Source: Bin87 sp965262485 | GTDB lineage: Bacteria; Chloroflexota; Dehalococcoidia; Lucifugimonadales; UBA3495 | Length of the DNA: 64,000 nucleotides | Direction of reading: 5' to 3' | Assembly: GCA_965262485.1 (NCBI GenBank) | Contig: OZ253540.1 | Span: 124,001-188,000, forward strand | Part shown: one piece after another, positions 27,291-36,956 of the stretch | Numbering within the stretch: position 1 is the stretch's first letter | Layout: every line of letters starts with the position of its first letter | Notes under the pieces: model-generated | Databases searched by the model: none | What the model was told of the DNA's origin: nothing | What the model saw: the letters and a program-made list of their open reading frames with translations, nothing else | Translations under genes and position numbers: made by a program

Positions 27291-29074
27291 AGGGAAACTT
27301 CTGGGCGATGATTCTGGCAACATTAGCTCTGGCGGTCATAGTAGCCTGCGGAAGCTCCGCCCCTGCGCCGGAGGAACCAGCCGCAAGCAGCAACGACGGC
27401 ACAGCGCCCCCACAGGGTCAGGTTGCGCCTACGGCCATGCCGGCCGGGGCCGAAGTCACATCCCAGACGAGGACTATCCAACCGGTGGGCAAACTTACCA
27501 TGGGCCAAGAGGAGATAAACGTCTTCAGCGGGCACCCCGCGCTATCGGTCAACCCCCAACTGTTCGTGATAACCACGGCCCCGGTGGTGGAGGGACTGAT
27601 GGTCTGGAACAGCAACCTGGAAGCGGAACCGCTGCTGGCGGAGTCCTGGAGCATCTCCGACGATTTCGCGACCTGGACTTTCAACATCCGCAAAGGTGTG
27701 CAGTTCCACAAGGGATACGGTGAAATGACCGCGGAAGACGTGGCCTGGTCCTATTCCCATTGGATCACGAACACCAAACATGCCCGGGCCACCGCCCTTC
27801 AGCGGTTCTGGGCCCACCCCGAGGGCAGTGTGGAGGTTGTGGACAGCCACACCCTGGTAGTGAACACCGGGGATGCCATGCCTGATGTGATCATGTCCGA
27901 GTTTCACCGGATTCCCTCGGGAATCGCCTCCTGGGTCACCAGCAAGAAGCAGTCGGATGAACTGGGAGTGGAAGCGGCGGACAAGGACATCGCCGCCACC
28001 GGCCCCTGGGAGATTGTCGAACATCGTCCGGCCCAGTTCTGGAGGATGCGAGCGGTGGAGAACCACTGGCGCAAAACACCCTACTTCGCAGAACTGGAAT
28101 TCCAAGAAATCCCCGAGCAGTCCACTCGGCTAGCCGGATTCCAGACCGGGCACCTGGATACCTTTGTGATGGCTTTTGACTCCATCCCCCTGATACAAGA
28201 AATGCCAGACGCCAGGCTCATGCAAGTGCCTGACCAGGCCGCCGGGGAAATGCTACTGCACTTACATGGTGGGCTCTACTTCAACTTGGGCACCGACAAG
28301 TTGGAGGCCGCTTACGACCCAGACCTGCCCTGGGTCTCCGCCAATCCTGACCTGAACTCAGCAGAGTGGGAACAGGCCAGGAAAGTGCGCCAGGCGTTGT
28401 TATTGGCCGTTGACTCCCAGACCATTGTGGAGACCCTGTTGCAGAACTATGCGCAGCGATCGCCGGTAGGTGTGGGCGGGTACAGCTATTCGGCGCACCG
28501 GTTCCCGGACATCCCGATGCTGGAATATGACCCAGAGGAAGCCAAGAGGCTTCTGGCCGAGGCCGGCTATCCGGGCGGTGAATTCAGCATCACCTTGGTC
28601 CCGGCCCTGCGGGGCGCGCCCGCCGAGGTAGAGGTGGCCGAGGCCATCGCCGTCATGTGGGAAGACATAGGGGTGGACGTAAAGTTGCAGAACATACCCT
28701 ACGGAACCTTCCGGCCCACGGTCATTGGGCGGACCTTCAACGGAGCCACCAACCACGCCACTTCCCCTTCCAACACCCCGGCCCGGTTGTACAACGCCCT
28801 GCAGGATAGAGGCAGTTTCGTCAGGCACACCCACCCCTATCTGGATGATATAACCATCCGGGCCCAGGGCGCCGTCACCCTGGACGAACGTACGAAGCTG
28901 GAGAACGAAGTCGGCAAATTCATGTTCGATGAGTCCATCTACGCCTCCCTGTATATGTGGGATGCGGTATGGGCCGTGGGACCCAGGATAGATGAAAAAT
29001 CGTGGAGCGAAAACCTGTTCTACGGTGATATTCGCAACATCAATGGCTACGAGTGGATCGAGCCGCGACAGTAG
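27269..29074 (+). CDS. Family 5 peptide-type substrate-binding lipoprotein, tandem paralogue
   Basis: 601 residues. The first 65 are nearly the same as in the preceding protein (lipobox LALAVIVAC, Cys27); the binding domain is clearly diverged (MGQEEINVFSGHPALSVNPQ, EIPEQSTRLAGFQTGHLDT, PEEAKRLLAEAGYPGGEF). The C-terminus again ends INGYEWIEPRQ. It is likely to bind a different ligand for the same importer. The start codon is preceded by GGGAGG inside a duplicated leader. Confidence 0.92.
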   Translation: MFRYDTFKGNFWAMILATLALAVIVACGSSAPAPEEPAASSNDGTAPPQGQVAPTAMPAGAEVTSQTRTIQPVGKLTMGQEEINVFSGHPALSVNPQLFVITTAPVVEGLMVWNSNLEAEPLLAESWSISDDFATWTFNIRKGVQFHKGYGEMTAEDVAWSYSHWITNTKHARATALQRFWAHPEGSVEVVDSHTLVVNTGDAMPDVIMSEFHRIPSGIASWVTSKKQSDELGVEAADKDIAATGPWEIVEHRPAQFWRMRAVENHWRKTPYFAELEFQEIPEQSTRLAGFQTGHLDTFVMAFDSIPLIQEMPDARLMQVPDQAAGEMLLHLHGGLYFNLGTDKLEAAYDPDLPWVSANPDLNSAEWEQARKVRQALLLAVDSQTIVETLLQNYAQRSPVGVGGYSYSAHRFPDIPMLEYDPEEAKRLLAEAGYPGGEFSITLVPALRGAPAEVEVAEAIAVMWEDIGVDVKLQNIPYGTFRPTVIGRTFNGATNHATSPSNTPARLYNALQDRGSFVRHTHPYLDDITIRAQGAVTLDERTKLENEVGKFMFDESIYASLYMWDAVWAVGPRIDEKSWSENLFYGDIRNINGYEWIEPRQ

Positions 29075-29191
29075 GCGCACCCCGGCCTGAGGCGCGCCTC
29101 GAGTCTGGATCCGGTTGGCTGCGAATGGCGGGCTACGCCGGCCAACGGCAACCGGGATTTTTGCTCCGTTCGGAACGACAGGCAGCGGCTA

Positions 29192-29612
29192 GTAGTCAGT
29201 CAATGTTGAAAAGGCATGGGTAAATGCGACGGAGTTTGGTTCTGGCGTCCTGGGTGCTAAATCGCCGGCGGTGATTTGGCGTTGCAGGGCGTCGGCGTCG
29301 GGATTTCTCCTCTTGAGGCAGGCACGGCTCAACGCGCTGAATGCGACCTCCGCCATGTTGAGCCAACTGGCATGTTTGGGTGTGTGGTGAAACTTCAGCC
29401 GCTTCACGATGCGTCGGGCCTCAGCTGCAGGGAAGGTCTCGTACAAAGACGCCATGCGGTGGGTGTTCAGAGCCGGCCCCGTACTGGATACGGGGGCGGC
29501 CACGAACTCCCCGTTCACTCTGGGGATGCGCCACTGCTGCTTCTGCCAGGGCTTCAGGGTGTTTTTTGAGCCGCAGCCGCACTGTCTCGTGGGATAGCAA
29601 CGCCACCAATGA
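29192..29612 (-). pseudogene. IS630 transposase remnant with palindrome at a deletion junction
   Basis: Minus strand: SHETVRLRLKKH, then KPWQKQQWRIPRVNGEFVA. The ~100 residues with the first two catalytic Asp are then absent, and the protein resumes LNTHRMASLYETFPAAEARR and HHTPKHASWLNMAE. Exactly between the two parts lies a 30-bp palindrome (29471-29500) read as APVSSTGPA. The left end GTAGTCAGTCAATGTTGAAA is an IS630-type terminus. Confidence 0.75.
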
Positions 29613-29619
29613 TTAACGA

Positions 29620-30758
29620 CAATAAGCGCATTGCCTCAAGTCAAATGTTACTGAGCTTGGGTCACACAAGAATCCCTGGCGTACCGAGCCGCGACATTTG
29701 ATGGTTGACAGCGTCGTCAGCAAGACCCGCCGCAACGCATCGGTGGACCTGCTTTGCGTGTTCATCATGCAGGGCCACGTCTTATTGATACCCGCCGTGG
29801 TTCACACAAGGGTCATGACGTAAACCGATTTGTTCGAGGTTTCCGGTTCGGCATTACTGCGGCTCGATCTTCCTGCCCCAAGTTGCGAATGCCATCGGCC
29901 ACGATGAACCGCCTTCCGGCGTCCAAATAGGACGAGCGCCACGGCCTTCGTCAGCGACCGGCTGACGGCTGCCATGGTTGGTAGAAGGCCCCAGCCAGCC
30001 ACTCGCTACAGTACAGCCCTCTCGCGTTCAACGCTGCTTGATGATGGCAGACTGTGGTGGACCCAGGTAGATTCTGTTGGGCTGCTCTCGCCACTGCTTA
30101 CGGCTAAGGCTCCGTGAAGTGGGCATGGAATTCCTGGAACACCCGTAAACCCACTCCAAGGTTGCCGCCGCATCCACCGCCTCACCACCCGAGGCCTTCT
30201 CCATCTCTCCGACCACTGTCCGGCGGCGGCGCGTAATTCGCCCTGTTTCATGGTGTCTGCGCCGGCTCCCGCGCGGCAGAATGCCATGCTGGAAGGATGC
30301 CGATGAGCCAGCCTAAACCAGCTGCCATCTTTGACCATTGTCAGCATTGCGGAGTGATCACGGTCTGGCAGTGCCGGGTGGACAACCAGGGCGCTGACGC
30401 CAAAGGCGGGGATTACCGGTGTCGGGACTGCCGGTGTTGCGGCCAGTCGGCCGATGAGGTTCCCGAACGTCTCGCCCAGGCTGTCGCCAACCTTGACGAC
30501 CATGAACCGTACCCGATGTTCGATAGTCGAGATGGACCTGCGACCTATAGTTGGCCGCGTCGGGATTGATTCCTGGCGCCCCGTGTCGTGATCCACATTT
30601 CCGAGTCTCGCGACAGGTCTTTCATATTGGAGAACCCAGCCATTATGCCAATTTTGTCGTCAGCGCACGACGATGGCTCACATCCGGTGCAATCCCTGAG
30701 CGGAGATGTGGTCTGCATCGGATTCTTGACCTACTGCCTGCTGCTGATGGTCGAACAC
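29620..30758. other. Long degenerate region
   Basis: Over 1 kb without a confident gene. It contains the dispersed repeat at 29780-29860. A 90-codon plus-strand frame at 30297-30569 has two clustered cysteine pairs (DHCQHCGVIT, RCRDCRCCG), which could be a zinc-ribbon relic, but I cannot assign it. Minus-strand frames here show no recognisable family. Confidence 0.4.
29780..29860. repeat. Dispersed ~80-bp repeat, copy 1
   Basis: TCTTATTGATACCC...GGTTCACACAAGGGTCATGACGTAAACCGATTTG matches copies at 36596-36662 and 40793-40870. On the minus strand each copy can be read as a peptide ending SVYVMT or IYVTA, so it may be the end of a common gene or element. Confidence 0.65.
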
Positions 30759-31196
30759 TTACCGCCAAATAATGGGGGCGCCCGGGTCCTGGATTCGGTC
30801 GATACCGTGGAGGACGATGCCGCGATTGTCGCCAGCATTCTGCCCAGGTGGAGGATCCCAACCGGTCTCGGGGGTCAAATGCTGTATCACGGCATTGCAT
30901 AAGACGGAATCAAAGAATCCTGTCTCAAAGGTCAGGGGCTCCCGCAGATCGGCGACTTGAAGCTTTTCCGCGATTTCCTGGTGCAGTTCTTTCCCCAGGC
31001 TGATGTTCTCTTCCACCGCGTCAACCCCGTAGACGTCGTACCCCCAAGTGTGCAGCAGGTCGGTATCGCCCTTCTCGGTATCGCCCTGCAGGGAAGGGTG
31101 GGAAGAATCGGTGTATGCTGAATGGGCTAACTCGTGGGATAGCTGAGAATATCTCCGAGCGTGTTCTTTGTAAAAGTCCAGCGAATCGAACCGCAT
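30759..31196 (-). pseudogene. SAM-dependent methyltransferase lacking motif I
   Basis: MRFDSLDFYKEHARRYSQLS and the later YDVYGVDAVEENISLGKELH and DSVLCNAVIQHLTPETG align with the methyltransferase at 34518-35210. The SAM-binding motif I segment (GSRGLDAGCGAGARD there) is missing between GDTDLL and HTWGYD. The C-terminus is also lost after PETGWDP. It is a decayed copy next to, and divergent from, the reductase gene. Confidence 0.75.
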
Positions 31197-31343
31197 ACGG
31201 CCACCCTTGAGGCGGTCTGATGATTAACGACGAATAGATAGCGCATATTGAGATTTAAGTTCACATTGCTGTTATTATTCCGCAAAATCGAGGCCTATAC
31301 TCCAATAATGGTCCATGCCTTTGGGGTGGTTTGAGGCGGCGGA

Positions 31344-34322
31344 ATGAATTCCACAGCAGGTAGTCTGCATCAGCTCTTCAAGGCTCAAGCGGCGGAGACT
31401 CCAGACAACCCGGCGATAGTCTTCCGCGGCGAGCCGACATCTTACGCTCAACTGGACCGGGAGACTGATGCGCTGGGCGCCTATCTTCGGCGGTGCGGTG
31501 TCTCGACCGATGACCCAGTGGGCATATTCATGGAGACTTGCCCGGAGTATATCGTGGCCAGCATCGGGACTCTGAAAGCCGGCGCCGCCTTTATGCCGAT
31601 GTCCCTTGACTACCCTGAACCTTTGCTCCGTGCCGTGGGGTCTGAATCACAACCCAAGGTGGTAATCACCAAGGAGCGGTACTCGTCCAGATTGGGTCAA
31701 TTCACCGGGACGCATCTATTGGTCATTGACAGCGATCAGAACTGGAAGGGCTTCCAATCTGAAAGCCGTGATGTCAACCCCGGCAGCGACAGTTTGGCGT
31801 TCATACCTTACACCTCCGGCACTACCGGAGACCCAAAGGGAGTGATGCTGACCACCGGCTCGGTCATTTCGTCCTACCTCGCCAGATACAGGTTCAGTTC
31901 TTACCGTGTCGGAGACCGGGTTGCCTGCAACATTTTCTTCCCCTGGGAATTCCTCCGTCCGCTGTTGAAGGGGGGAACGGTATACGTAATCCCGGATGAT
32001 ATTGTGTTCCTGCCCCGCGCTCTCGCCGCGTTCATCTCTGAGCACCAGATCTCCGAGATTCTTTTCACCCCCTCCCTGTTGCAGGGAGTCTTGAGCTCGG
32101 CAGACCATGAGCTCTTGCGCGCCCGGCTGTCGTCGCTGCGAGTGGTCTGGCTGAATGGCGAGGTAGTGCCGACCAGCCTGCTGACGATTGCCCGGGACAT
32201 TCTGCCCGACTCAGCTCGTGTGTTCAACACCTACAGCATCAGTGAGACCCACGATGTTTGTACCGTTGACTTGACGGACTTGCGCCTGGAAGGGATGGAG
32301 GTGTGTCCGGTGGGTCTGCCGATGGAGGGAGTGACGATCCGAGTGCTCCCTGAGGGGGAGTCCAGTCTGGCCTCACACGGCGCCGGGGAGTTGTTCATCG
32401 GCGGCCGCGCCCTGGCCCGGGGCTATCTGAAGAGGCCCGACCTGGATTCCAAGGCGTTCGTCTGCTGGGATGGGGAGAGGTATTACGCCACTGGCGACCT
32501 GGCCGAGGTCGATTCGCGGGGGATGACAGCGATCATTGGCCGGAACGACTCGATGGTCAAGATCAGGGGTTACAGCGTTTACCTGGGGGCCATCGAGGAG
32601 ATGCTCCGGAGGCACTGCGACGTGGCGGATGCGGCGGTGCTGGCTGAAACCGTAGACGAAACCAACAAGCGTCTGGTGGCCTACGTGGTCCGGGCGCCCC
32701 AGGCAACATGGAAGATTGACGCCAGGAGCAGGACCAGCAAAGACCTGCGGTCCAGGTTGGAGCGCTATCTGCCACTTTACATGGTACCCAGCCATTTCGT
32801 GCAAATGGAAGCGCTTCCCATCAATCAACAGACGGGCAAGCTGGAGCGCAAAGCCCTTCCGGCGCCTCGGGAAGGGACACCCATGTCAAAGCAGAGAACA
32901 CCGCTGCCGGAGCGCGCCACGGCTCCAGAGCGCCGCCAAGCTTTGCGAGAGCTCTGGGGCGAGGCCCTGGATGTTGACAGCGACTCTCTGGAGGACGACT
33001 GGAACTTCTTTGACCTTGGCGGCCATTCTCTGGCCGGCTTGGAAATCACCCTCGGCATCGAGCAGGTATTTGGGATTGAACTTCATGGCGCCGAGGTTTA
33101 CGAGTACCCGACCATAAGCGAGCTAGAGGCATACCTGGAAAGTAGAGGGCCGAGTATGGAATCGAGAATTTCGCTGGCCGACGACTCAGTGCTTGATCCG
33201 GAGATTGCACCGAGCGGCAACGCAAGGGTTACACGCTTGAGTGAAGCATCGTCGGTCCTGGTCACGGGGACAACCGGCTTCCTGGGGGCCTTCCTGCTTG
33301 ACGAACTGCTGCGCTTCACCGGGCAGAACACCCGGTTTTACTGTCTCATAAGGGACCGGGCTCCGGGGCAAGAGGGATCCGGCAACCGGGTGTTGGAGAC
33401 TTTAAAGTTTTACGGCTTGGCTGGTCAGTTCGAGCAAGACCGGATCATCCCAGTCATGGGAGACCTCACTCAACCCGGTCTTGGCCTGAGAGATGACGAG
33501 TATCGAGAGCTGGCGGACGAAATAGACCTGATATTTCACTGCGCCGCCTCTGTCAATTACGCCTATCCCTATGTGGCGGCCAAGCCCCACACCGTCGGCG
33601 GCACACTGGAGGTGCTCAAGTTCGCCTGCAACGGCGCCACCAAACCAATCCAATACATTTCATCCAACGGCATTTTCCCGGGAGGAGACGACGCCCCCTA
33701 CTTGGAAAACGACCAGATTGACGGCTTTGTCGACCGGATGGAGGGAGGCTACAACCAAGCGAAGTGGGTTGCGGAACGCCTCGTGTGGGCGGCAGTATCC
33801 CGCGGACTGCCGGTCTGCATCTTCCGCCCGGGGAATATCGGTCACCACAGCGGCACCGGCGCATTTAATCCGAATGACTTCCTGTCGTTGATAATCAAAG
33901 CCTGTGCCCGGTTGGGGTATGCTCCCCTGGCGCCGGGCTGGTTCTTTGAAATGACCCCTGTCGACTTCCTGGTGACCGCCATTACGAACATTGCCGACGA
34001 TGCGAGCCACCTGGGCAAGGTGTACAACGTGGTCCAGCAGAACCCGGTTCCCGCCGACCGCGTCTTCGCTGACATGGAAAGCCATGGCTACGTAGCACAA
34101 CGCGTTCCATTGGGGGAATGGAAATCAAGATTGGAAAGAATGGCCGAACGCGAAGAGGACATGGAGTTGAAAATCCTGGTCCGGTCCCTGGAATCAGTCG
34201 AGCCGTACTTGGCCGATACGAGCGTTTATGACATCAGCCGGTTCGCCAAGGCTCTTTCGGAGACTGGTCTGACCATGCCGACGGTTAATGTGGAATACGT
34301 GACCAAGTTTCTGAAAAAGTAA
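31344..34322 (+). CDS. Carboxylic-acid-reductase-like adenylation/carrier/thioester-reductase protein
   Basis: 992 residues in three parts. The adenylation domain (1 to about 530) has core motif YTSGTTGDPKG at 156-166, then GELFIGGRALARGYLKRPDL, YYATGDLAEV and GRNDSMVKIRGYSVYLGAIE. The carrier domain has DLGGHSLAGLEI, with the phosphopantetheine Ser at 562. The C-terminal thioester reductase has VTGTTGFLG at 640-648 and the catalytic YNQAK (Tyr803, Lys807). Such enzymes activate an acid as AMP ester, load it on the carrier and release it as aldehyde or alcohol with NADPH. No condensation domain is present, so a single acid or amino acid is reduced. It heads a three-gene group with a methyltransferase and a kinase. 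Only a weak purine-rich site (GAGGCGGCGGA) precedes ATG. Confidence 0.88.
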   Translation: MNSTAGSLHQLFKAQAAETPDNPAIVFRGEPTSYAQLDRETDALGAYLRRCGVSTDDPVGIFMETCPEYIVASIGTLKAGAAFMPMSLDYPEPLLRAVGSESQPKVVITKERYSSRLGQFTGTHLLVIDSDQNWKGFQSESRDVNPGSDSLAFIPYTSGTTGDPKGVMLTTGSVISSYLARYRFSSYRVGDRVACNIFFPWEFLRPLLKGGTVYVIPDDIVFLPRALAAFISEHQISEILFTPSLLQGVLSSADHELLRARLSSLRVVWLNGEVVPTSLLTIARDILPDSARVFNTYSISETHDVCTVDLTDLRLEGMEVCPVGLPMEGVTIRVLPEGESSLASHGAGELFIGGRALARGYLKRPDLDSKAFVCWDGERYYATGDLAEVDSRGMTAIIGRNDSMVKIRGYSVYLGAIEEMLRRHCDVADAAVLAETVDETNKRLVAYVVRAPQATWKIDARSRTSKDLRSRLERYLPLYMVPSHFVQMEALPINQQTGKLERKALPAPREGTPMSKQRTPLPERATAPERRQALRELWGEALDVDSDSLEDDWNFFDLGGHSLAGLEITLGIEQVFGIELHGAEVYEYPTISELEAYLESRGPSMESRISLADDSVLDPEIAPSGNARVTRLSEASSVLVTGTTGFLGAFLLDELLRFTGQNTRFYCLIRDRAPGQEGSGNRVLETLKFYGLAGQFEQDRIIPVMGDLTQPGLGLRDDEYRELADEIDLIFHCAASVNYAYPYVAAKPHTVGGTLEVLKFACNGATKPIQYISSNGIFPGGDDAPYLENDQIDGFVDRMEGGYNQAKWVAERLVWAAVSRGLPVCIFRPGNIGHHSGTGAFNPNDFLSLIIKACARLGYAPLAPGWFFEMTPVDFLVTAITNIADDASHLGKVYNVVQQNPVPADRVFADMESHGYVAQRVPLGEWKSRLERMAEREEDMELKILVRSLESVEPYLADTSVYDISRFAKALSETGLTMPTVNVEYVTKFLKK

Positions 34323-34517
34323 CCCAAAGGAGTTGAACGTTCACCAAGGACGGCCCGGCTGCCATATCCCTGACCGCATAACTGGCGCAGCAACCCCGCT
34401 CAAGGGTACCATCCGGCGGAGCAAGCGGCTCGCATCATGGATCAGCGATAATCTGCCCGCCGCCGCACCGGGCGGGACACCGCATCAGGCCGTTTCGAGA
34501 TTGAGGACATTTCAGCA

Positions 34518-35210
34518 ATGAGTCAAAGCCCCGATTTTTCCGAAGCCTTCTACCGGAGCCACGCACAGCGTTACGCTGAGGTGAGCCACGGCTTCGTTCA
34601 GTCCGTGTACAGCAACTTCTCCCATCCGGGTCTCAAAGGCGATACGGACCTGATGGACCGCCTCCAGGAGCTGATACCCGCCGGGTCACGGGGGCTGGAT
34701 GCCGGTTGCGGAGCGGGCGCCCGCGACGTCTTCTTCTACTGGCAACAGGGGTACGACATCTATGGGATCGACTCCATTGGGGAGAACATCCAGGAAGCGC
34801 GCCGGCTGCACCCTGAGATTGCGCAACGGGTGTCCGTCACCGACCTCCGCGAGCCCCTCAACTATCCGGACGCCTCCTTCGACTTCGTTCTGTGCAACGC
34901 GGTGATCCAGCACATCGCCCCCGACACAGTTTTGGGAGTTTCCCTGCCGGAGCTGGCCAGGCTCCTCAAAGCCGGAGGCGTGCTCCAGCTCATGTTCAAG
35001 GTCGGAGCAGGAATCGCGACGGTTTACGATAAGGATTACGGTGTGGATCGGACCTTCCAGCTCTACGGCGTAGCTGAAGTGACGGACATCCTGGCAAGCC
35101 ATGGGTTGAGCGTGATTCCGGCGGAGGGAGCAAAGCTGGGAGGAGTCATGTACTTCACCGATCCCAAGCCGATGGACCACTGCGTCCTGTTTGCGCACAA
35201 GGTCGGATGA
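34518..35210 (+). CDS. Class I SAM-dependent methyltransferase
   Basis: 230 residues. Motif I GSRGLDAGCGAGARD, acidic loop YDIYGIDSIGENI, motif IV DFVLCNAVIQHI and a LLKAGGVLQLMFKVG strand. The substrate cannot be read; small-molecule O- or N-methylation is likely. It lies 195 bases after the reductase gene and 54 bases before the kinase. The same gene pair occurs again at 62810-64000 and a broken copy lies at 30759-31196, so the three genes appear to move or function together. Confidence 0.85.
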   Translation: MSQSPDFSEAFYRSHAQRYAEVSHGFVQSVYSNFSHPGLKGDTDLMDRLQELIPAGSRGLDAGCGAGARDVFFYWQQGYDIYGIDSIGENIQEARRLHPEIAQRVSVTDLREPLNYPDASFDFVLCNAVIQHIAPDTVLGVSLPELARLLKAGGVLQLMFKVGAGIATVYDKDYGVDRTFQLYGVAEVTDILASHGLSVIPAEGAKLGGVMYFTDPKPMDHCVLFAHKVG

Positions 35211-35264
35211 GATGAATGGAGCAGCCGGTTGTCTCAGGGACCGGAGCGCGACGACAGGACAGAG

Positions 35265-36362
35265 ATGACCAGTCTGACGGTTCCCCAAGACCTTGGGGAG
35301 ATTACGCCAGCCTGGCTGACCGCGGCGCTGCATGGCAAAGCGCCCTCAAGCCGCGCCTCTGTGACTGGTTACTCGGCGGAGCCCGTAGCCGAGGGAAAGG
35401 GGTTTATGAACCAGGTGTTTCGCCTGAGACTCCATTACGACGCTGATACGCTGGACCTCCCTCGCACCATAATTGCCAAGCTCCCCTCCGCAGATCCGGC
35501 ATTGCGGGCGATCTCCGACCGGCTGGGACAGGACCGTCGCGAGGTCAGGTTTTATCAGGAAGTGGCGGCCGACGCCCACCTGCAAACCCCGCACAGTTAC
35601 TACGGTGGAATAGACTCGGTAACCGGCAACACCATTCTGCTGCTGGAGGATTTGAACAACGCCCGCCAGGGCGATAGTGTGGCCGGATGTTCCCTGGCCG
35701 ATGCCCAGCGCGCCATGGCCCAATTGGCTGAATTCCAGGCCGCCTGGTGGGATAGCCCTCGCCTGGACCGGTTGGACTGGATGCCGTTGAAGGACGCCGA
35801 AACCGGCGCCTACCAAGAGCTGTACGCCGGCGCGTGGATGTCCTTCATCAGGAAGGTTGGAGACGGAATACCCCCAGCCTTGCGACGGCTCGGAGACCGC
35901 CTGATCCTCGAAGTTCCGAAGATAAAGGCCAAGCTCACGGCCCCTCCCAGGACGATCATTCATGGAGACTATCGCCTCGACAATTGCTTTTTCCAAACGT
36001 CCGGCGCAACACAGTCGTTGCTGGTTTTTGACTGGGAGTTCTGTGCGCGCGGCAGAGGGACCTATGATGTTGCCACGTTCATCAGCGAGGCCTTCCCTCC
36101 ACAGCAACGCAGGGACGAAGAGTTGAGTCTGCTACGCGCGTACCACTCCATCCTCGTGAGCAACGGCGTAAAGGACTATCCCTTCGCCGAGTGCCTGGCT
36201 GATTACCGGCTCTCGATGCTGGAAATCTTTGTTTTCTGGATCGTCACCGGAGGCTACTGCGATTTCGATGACGAGCGGGCCACCGTATATTTGCACAACT
36301 CATTGGAGCGTTTCGACGCCGCCATATCCGACCTTGCCTGCGCCGAACTACTCGCGACCTAA
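35265..36362 (+). CDS. CHK/APH-like small-molecule phosphotransferase
   Basis: 365 residues with the aminoglycoside phosphotransferase/ecdysteroid-kinase fold. GKGFMNQVFRLRL is the nucleotide-binding loop, RTIIAKLPSAD carries the ATP-binding Lys, and LLLEDLNNARQGD is the hinge. HGDYRLDNCFF is the catalytic loop (Asp base) and FDWEFCARGRGTYDVA the metal Asp. It probably phosphorylates a hydroxyl on a small molecule, perhaps made by the neighbouring reductase. The ATG at 35265 is preferred over a TTG at 35229 because the paralogue at 63419 begins at the same place (LTVPRDL against LTVPQDL). Confidence 0.82.
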   Translation: MTSLTVPQDLGEITPAWLTAALHGKAPSSRASVTGYSAEPVAEGKGFMNQVFRLRLHYDADTLDLPRTIIAKLPSADPALRAISDRLGQDRREVRFYQEVAADAHLQTPHSYYGGIDSVTGNTILLLEDLNNARQGDSVAGCSLADAQRAMAQLAEFQAAWWDSPRLDRLDWMPLKDAETGAYQELYAGAWMSFIRKVGDGIPPALRRLGDRLILEVPKIKAKLTAPPRTIIHGDYRLDNCFFQTSGATQSLLVFDWEFCARGRGTYDVATFISEAFPPQQRRDEELSLLRAYHSILVSNGVKDYPFAECLADYRLSMLEIFVFWIVTGGYCDFDDERATVYLHNSLERFDAAISDLACAELLAT

Positions 36363-36364
36363 TG

Positions 36365-36520
36365 TCATGTGTCCAAAGCACGCTTGCAAAAGTGCGCCAC
36401 GCTTGCCAGTATCCGATCCGCGGTCTTGGTCCAGGCAAAAGGCCTGAGGTCTTCATTTGGTAATGTCCAGGCATCGGTAGATGGCGGCTTCCGGTTCTCC
36501 GCTGCCATTCCCACTCCGTC
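36365..36520 (-). pseudogene. IS630 transposase C-terminal scrap
   Basis: Minus strand SGEPEAAIYRCLDIT, then in the next frame NEDLRPFAWTKTADRIL and ASVAHFCKRALDT, the tail of an IS630 transposase like that at 41225-41746. A frameshift separates the two parts. Confidence 0.6.
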
Positions 36521-36595
36521 CTTCCAGGTCGAGCATTACCTCGTGTATCGCCAAAACGGGCCAGATTGGCGCTTCCGCCATGCCGGAGTACGTGG

Positions 36596-36662
36596 TCTTA
36601 TTGATACCCGAATTGATTCGCACAGGGGCCGTTACGTAAATCCGTTTGGTCGGGAGCTCACG
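36596..36662. repeat. Dispersed ~80-bp repeat, copy 2
   Basis: TCTTATTGATACCCGAATTGATTCGCACAGG...TTACGTAAATCCG; same family as 29780-29860 and 40793-40870. Confidence 0.65.
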
Positions 36663-36699
36663 CCGCCAGCCCGATTCCAATTTTCTTCGCCACCCGAGT

Positions 36700-36956
36700 A
36701 GTCTTTCTTGCGCGGCGCTACGGCCTCTTGCCGAGCTTGAGGCATTTATCGCGCGGCGAACGGCCGCTTGCGCACGTCCGTTTTCGCCGCTATTTTTAGC
36801 GCGAATCCACCGAACGGGGCGGTGGTGGCGGCGGAGCGGGGGATGAGGTGCATGGAGGCGCGATCGCCGCCGGCCAGAGCCTGCCCCCGCGAAAGCGGGG
36901 GGCGGAGGCCACCAGGGTCATCATCATGTCCTGGATGTCGTGCGGGTCCATAGTGC
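36700..36956. other. Degenerate stretch with inserted palindrome
   Basis: A minus-strand frame starts MLSTMDPHDIQDMMMTLVAS and is then interrupted by the palindrome GCCCCCGCTTTCGCGGGGGC type at 36879-36904, after which other frames look more protein-like (GGDRASMHLIP). It appears to be a gene relic split by the repeat. Family not recognised. Confidence 0.35.

Noticed and set aside
30006..30596. A 196-codon minus-strand frame
   Set aside because: Composition and low complexity fit chance openness in GC-rich DNA; no motif or ribosome site.
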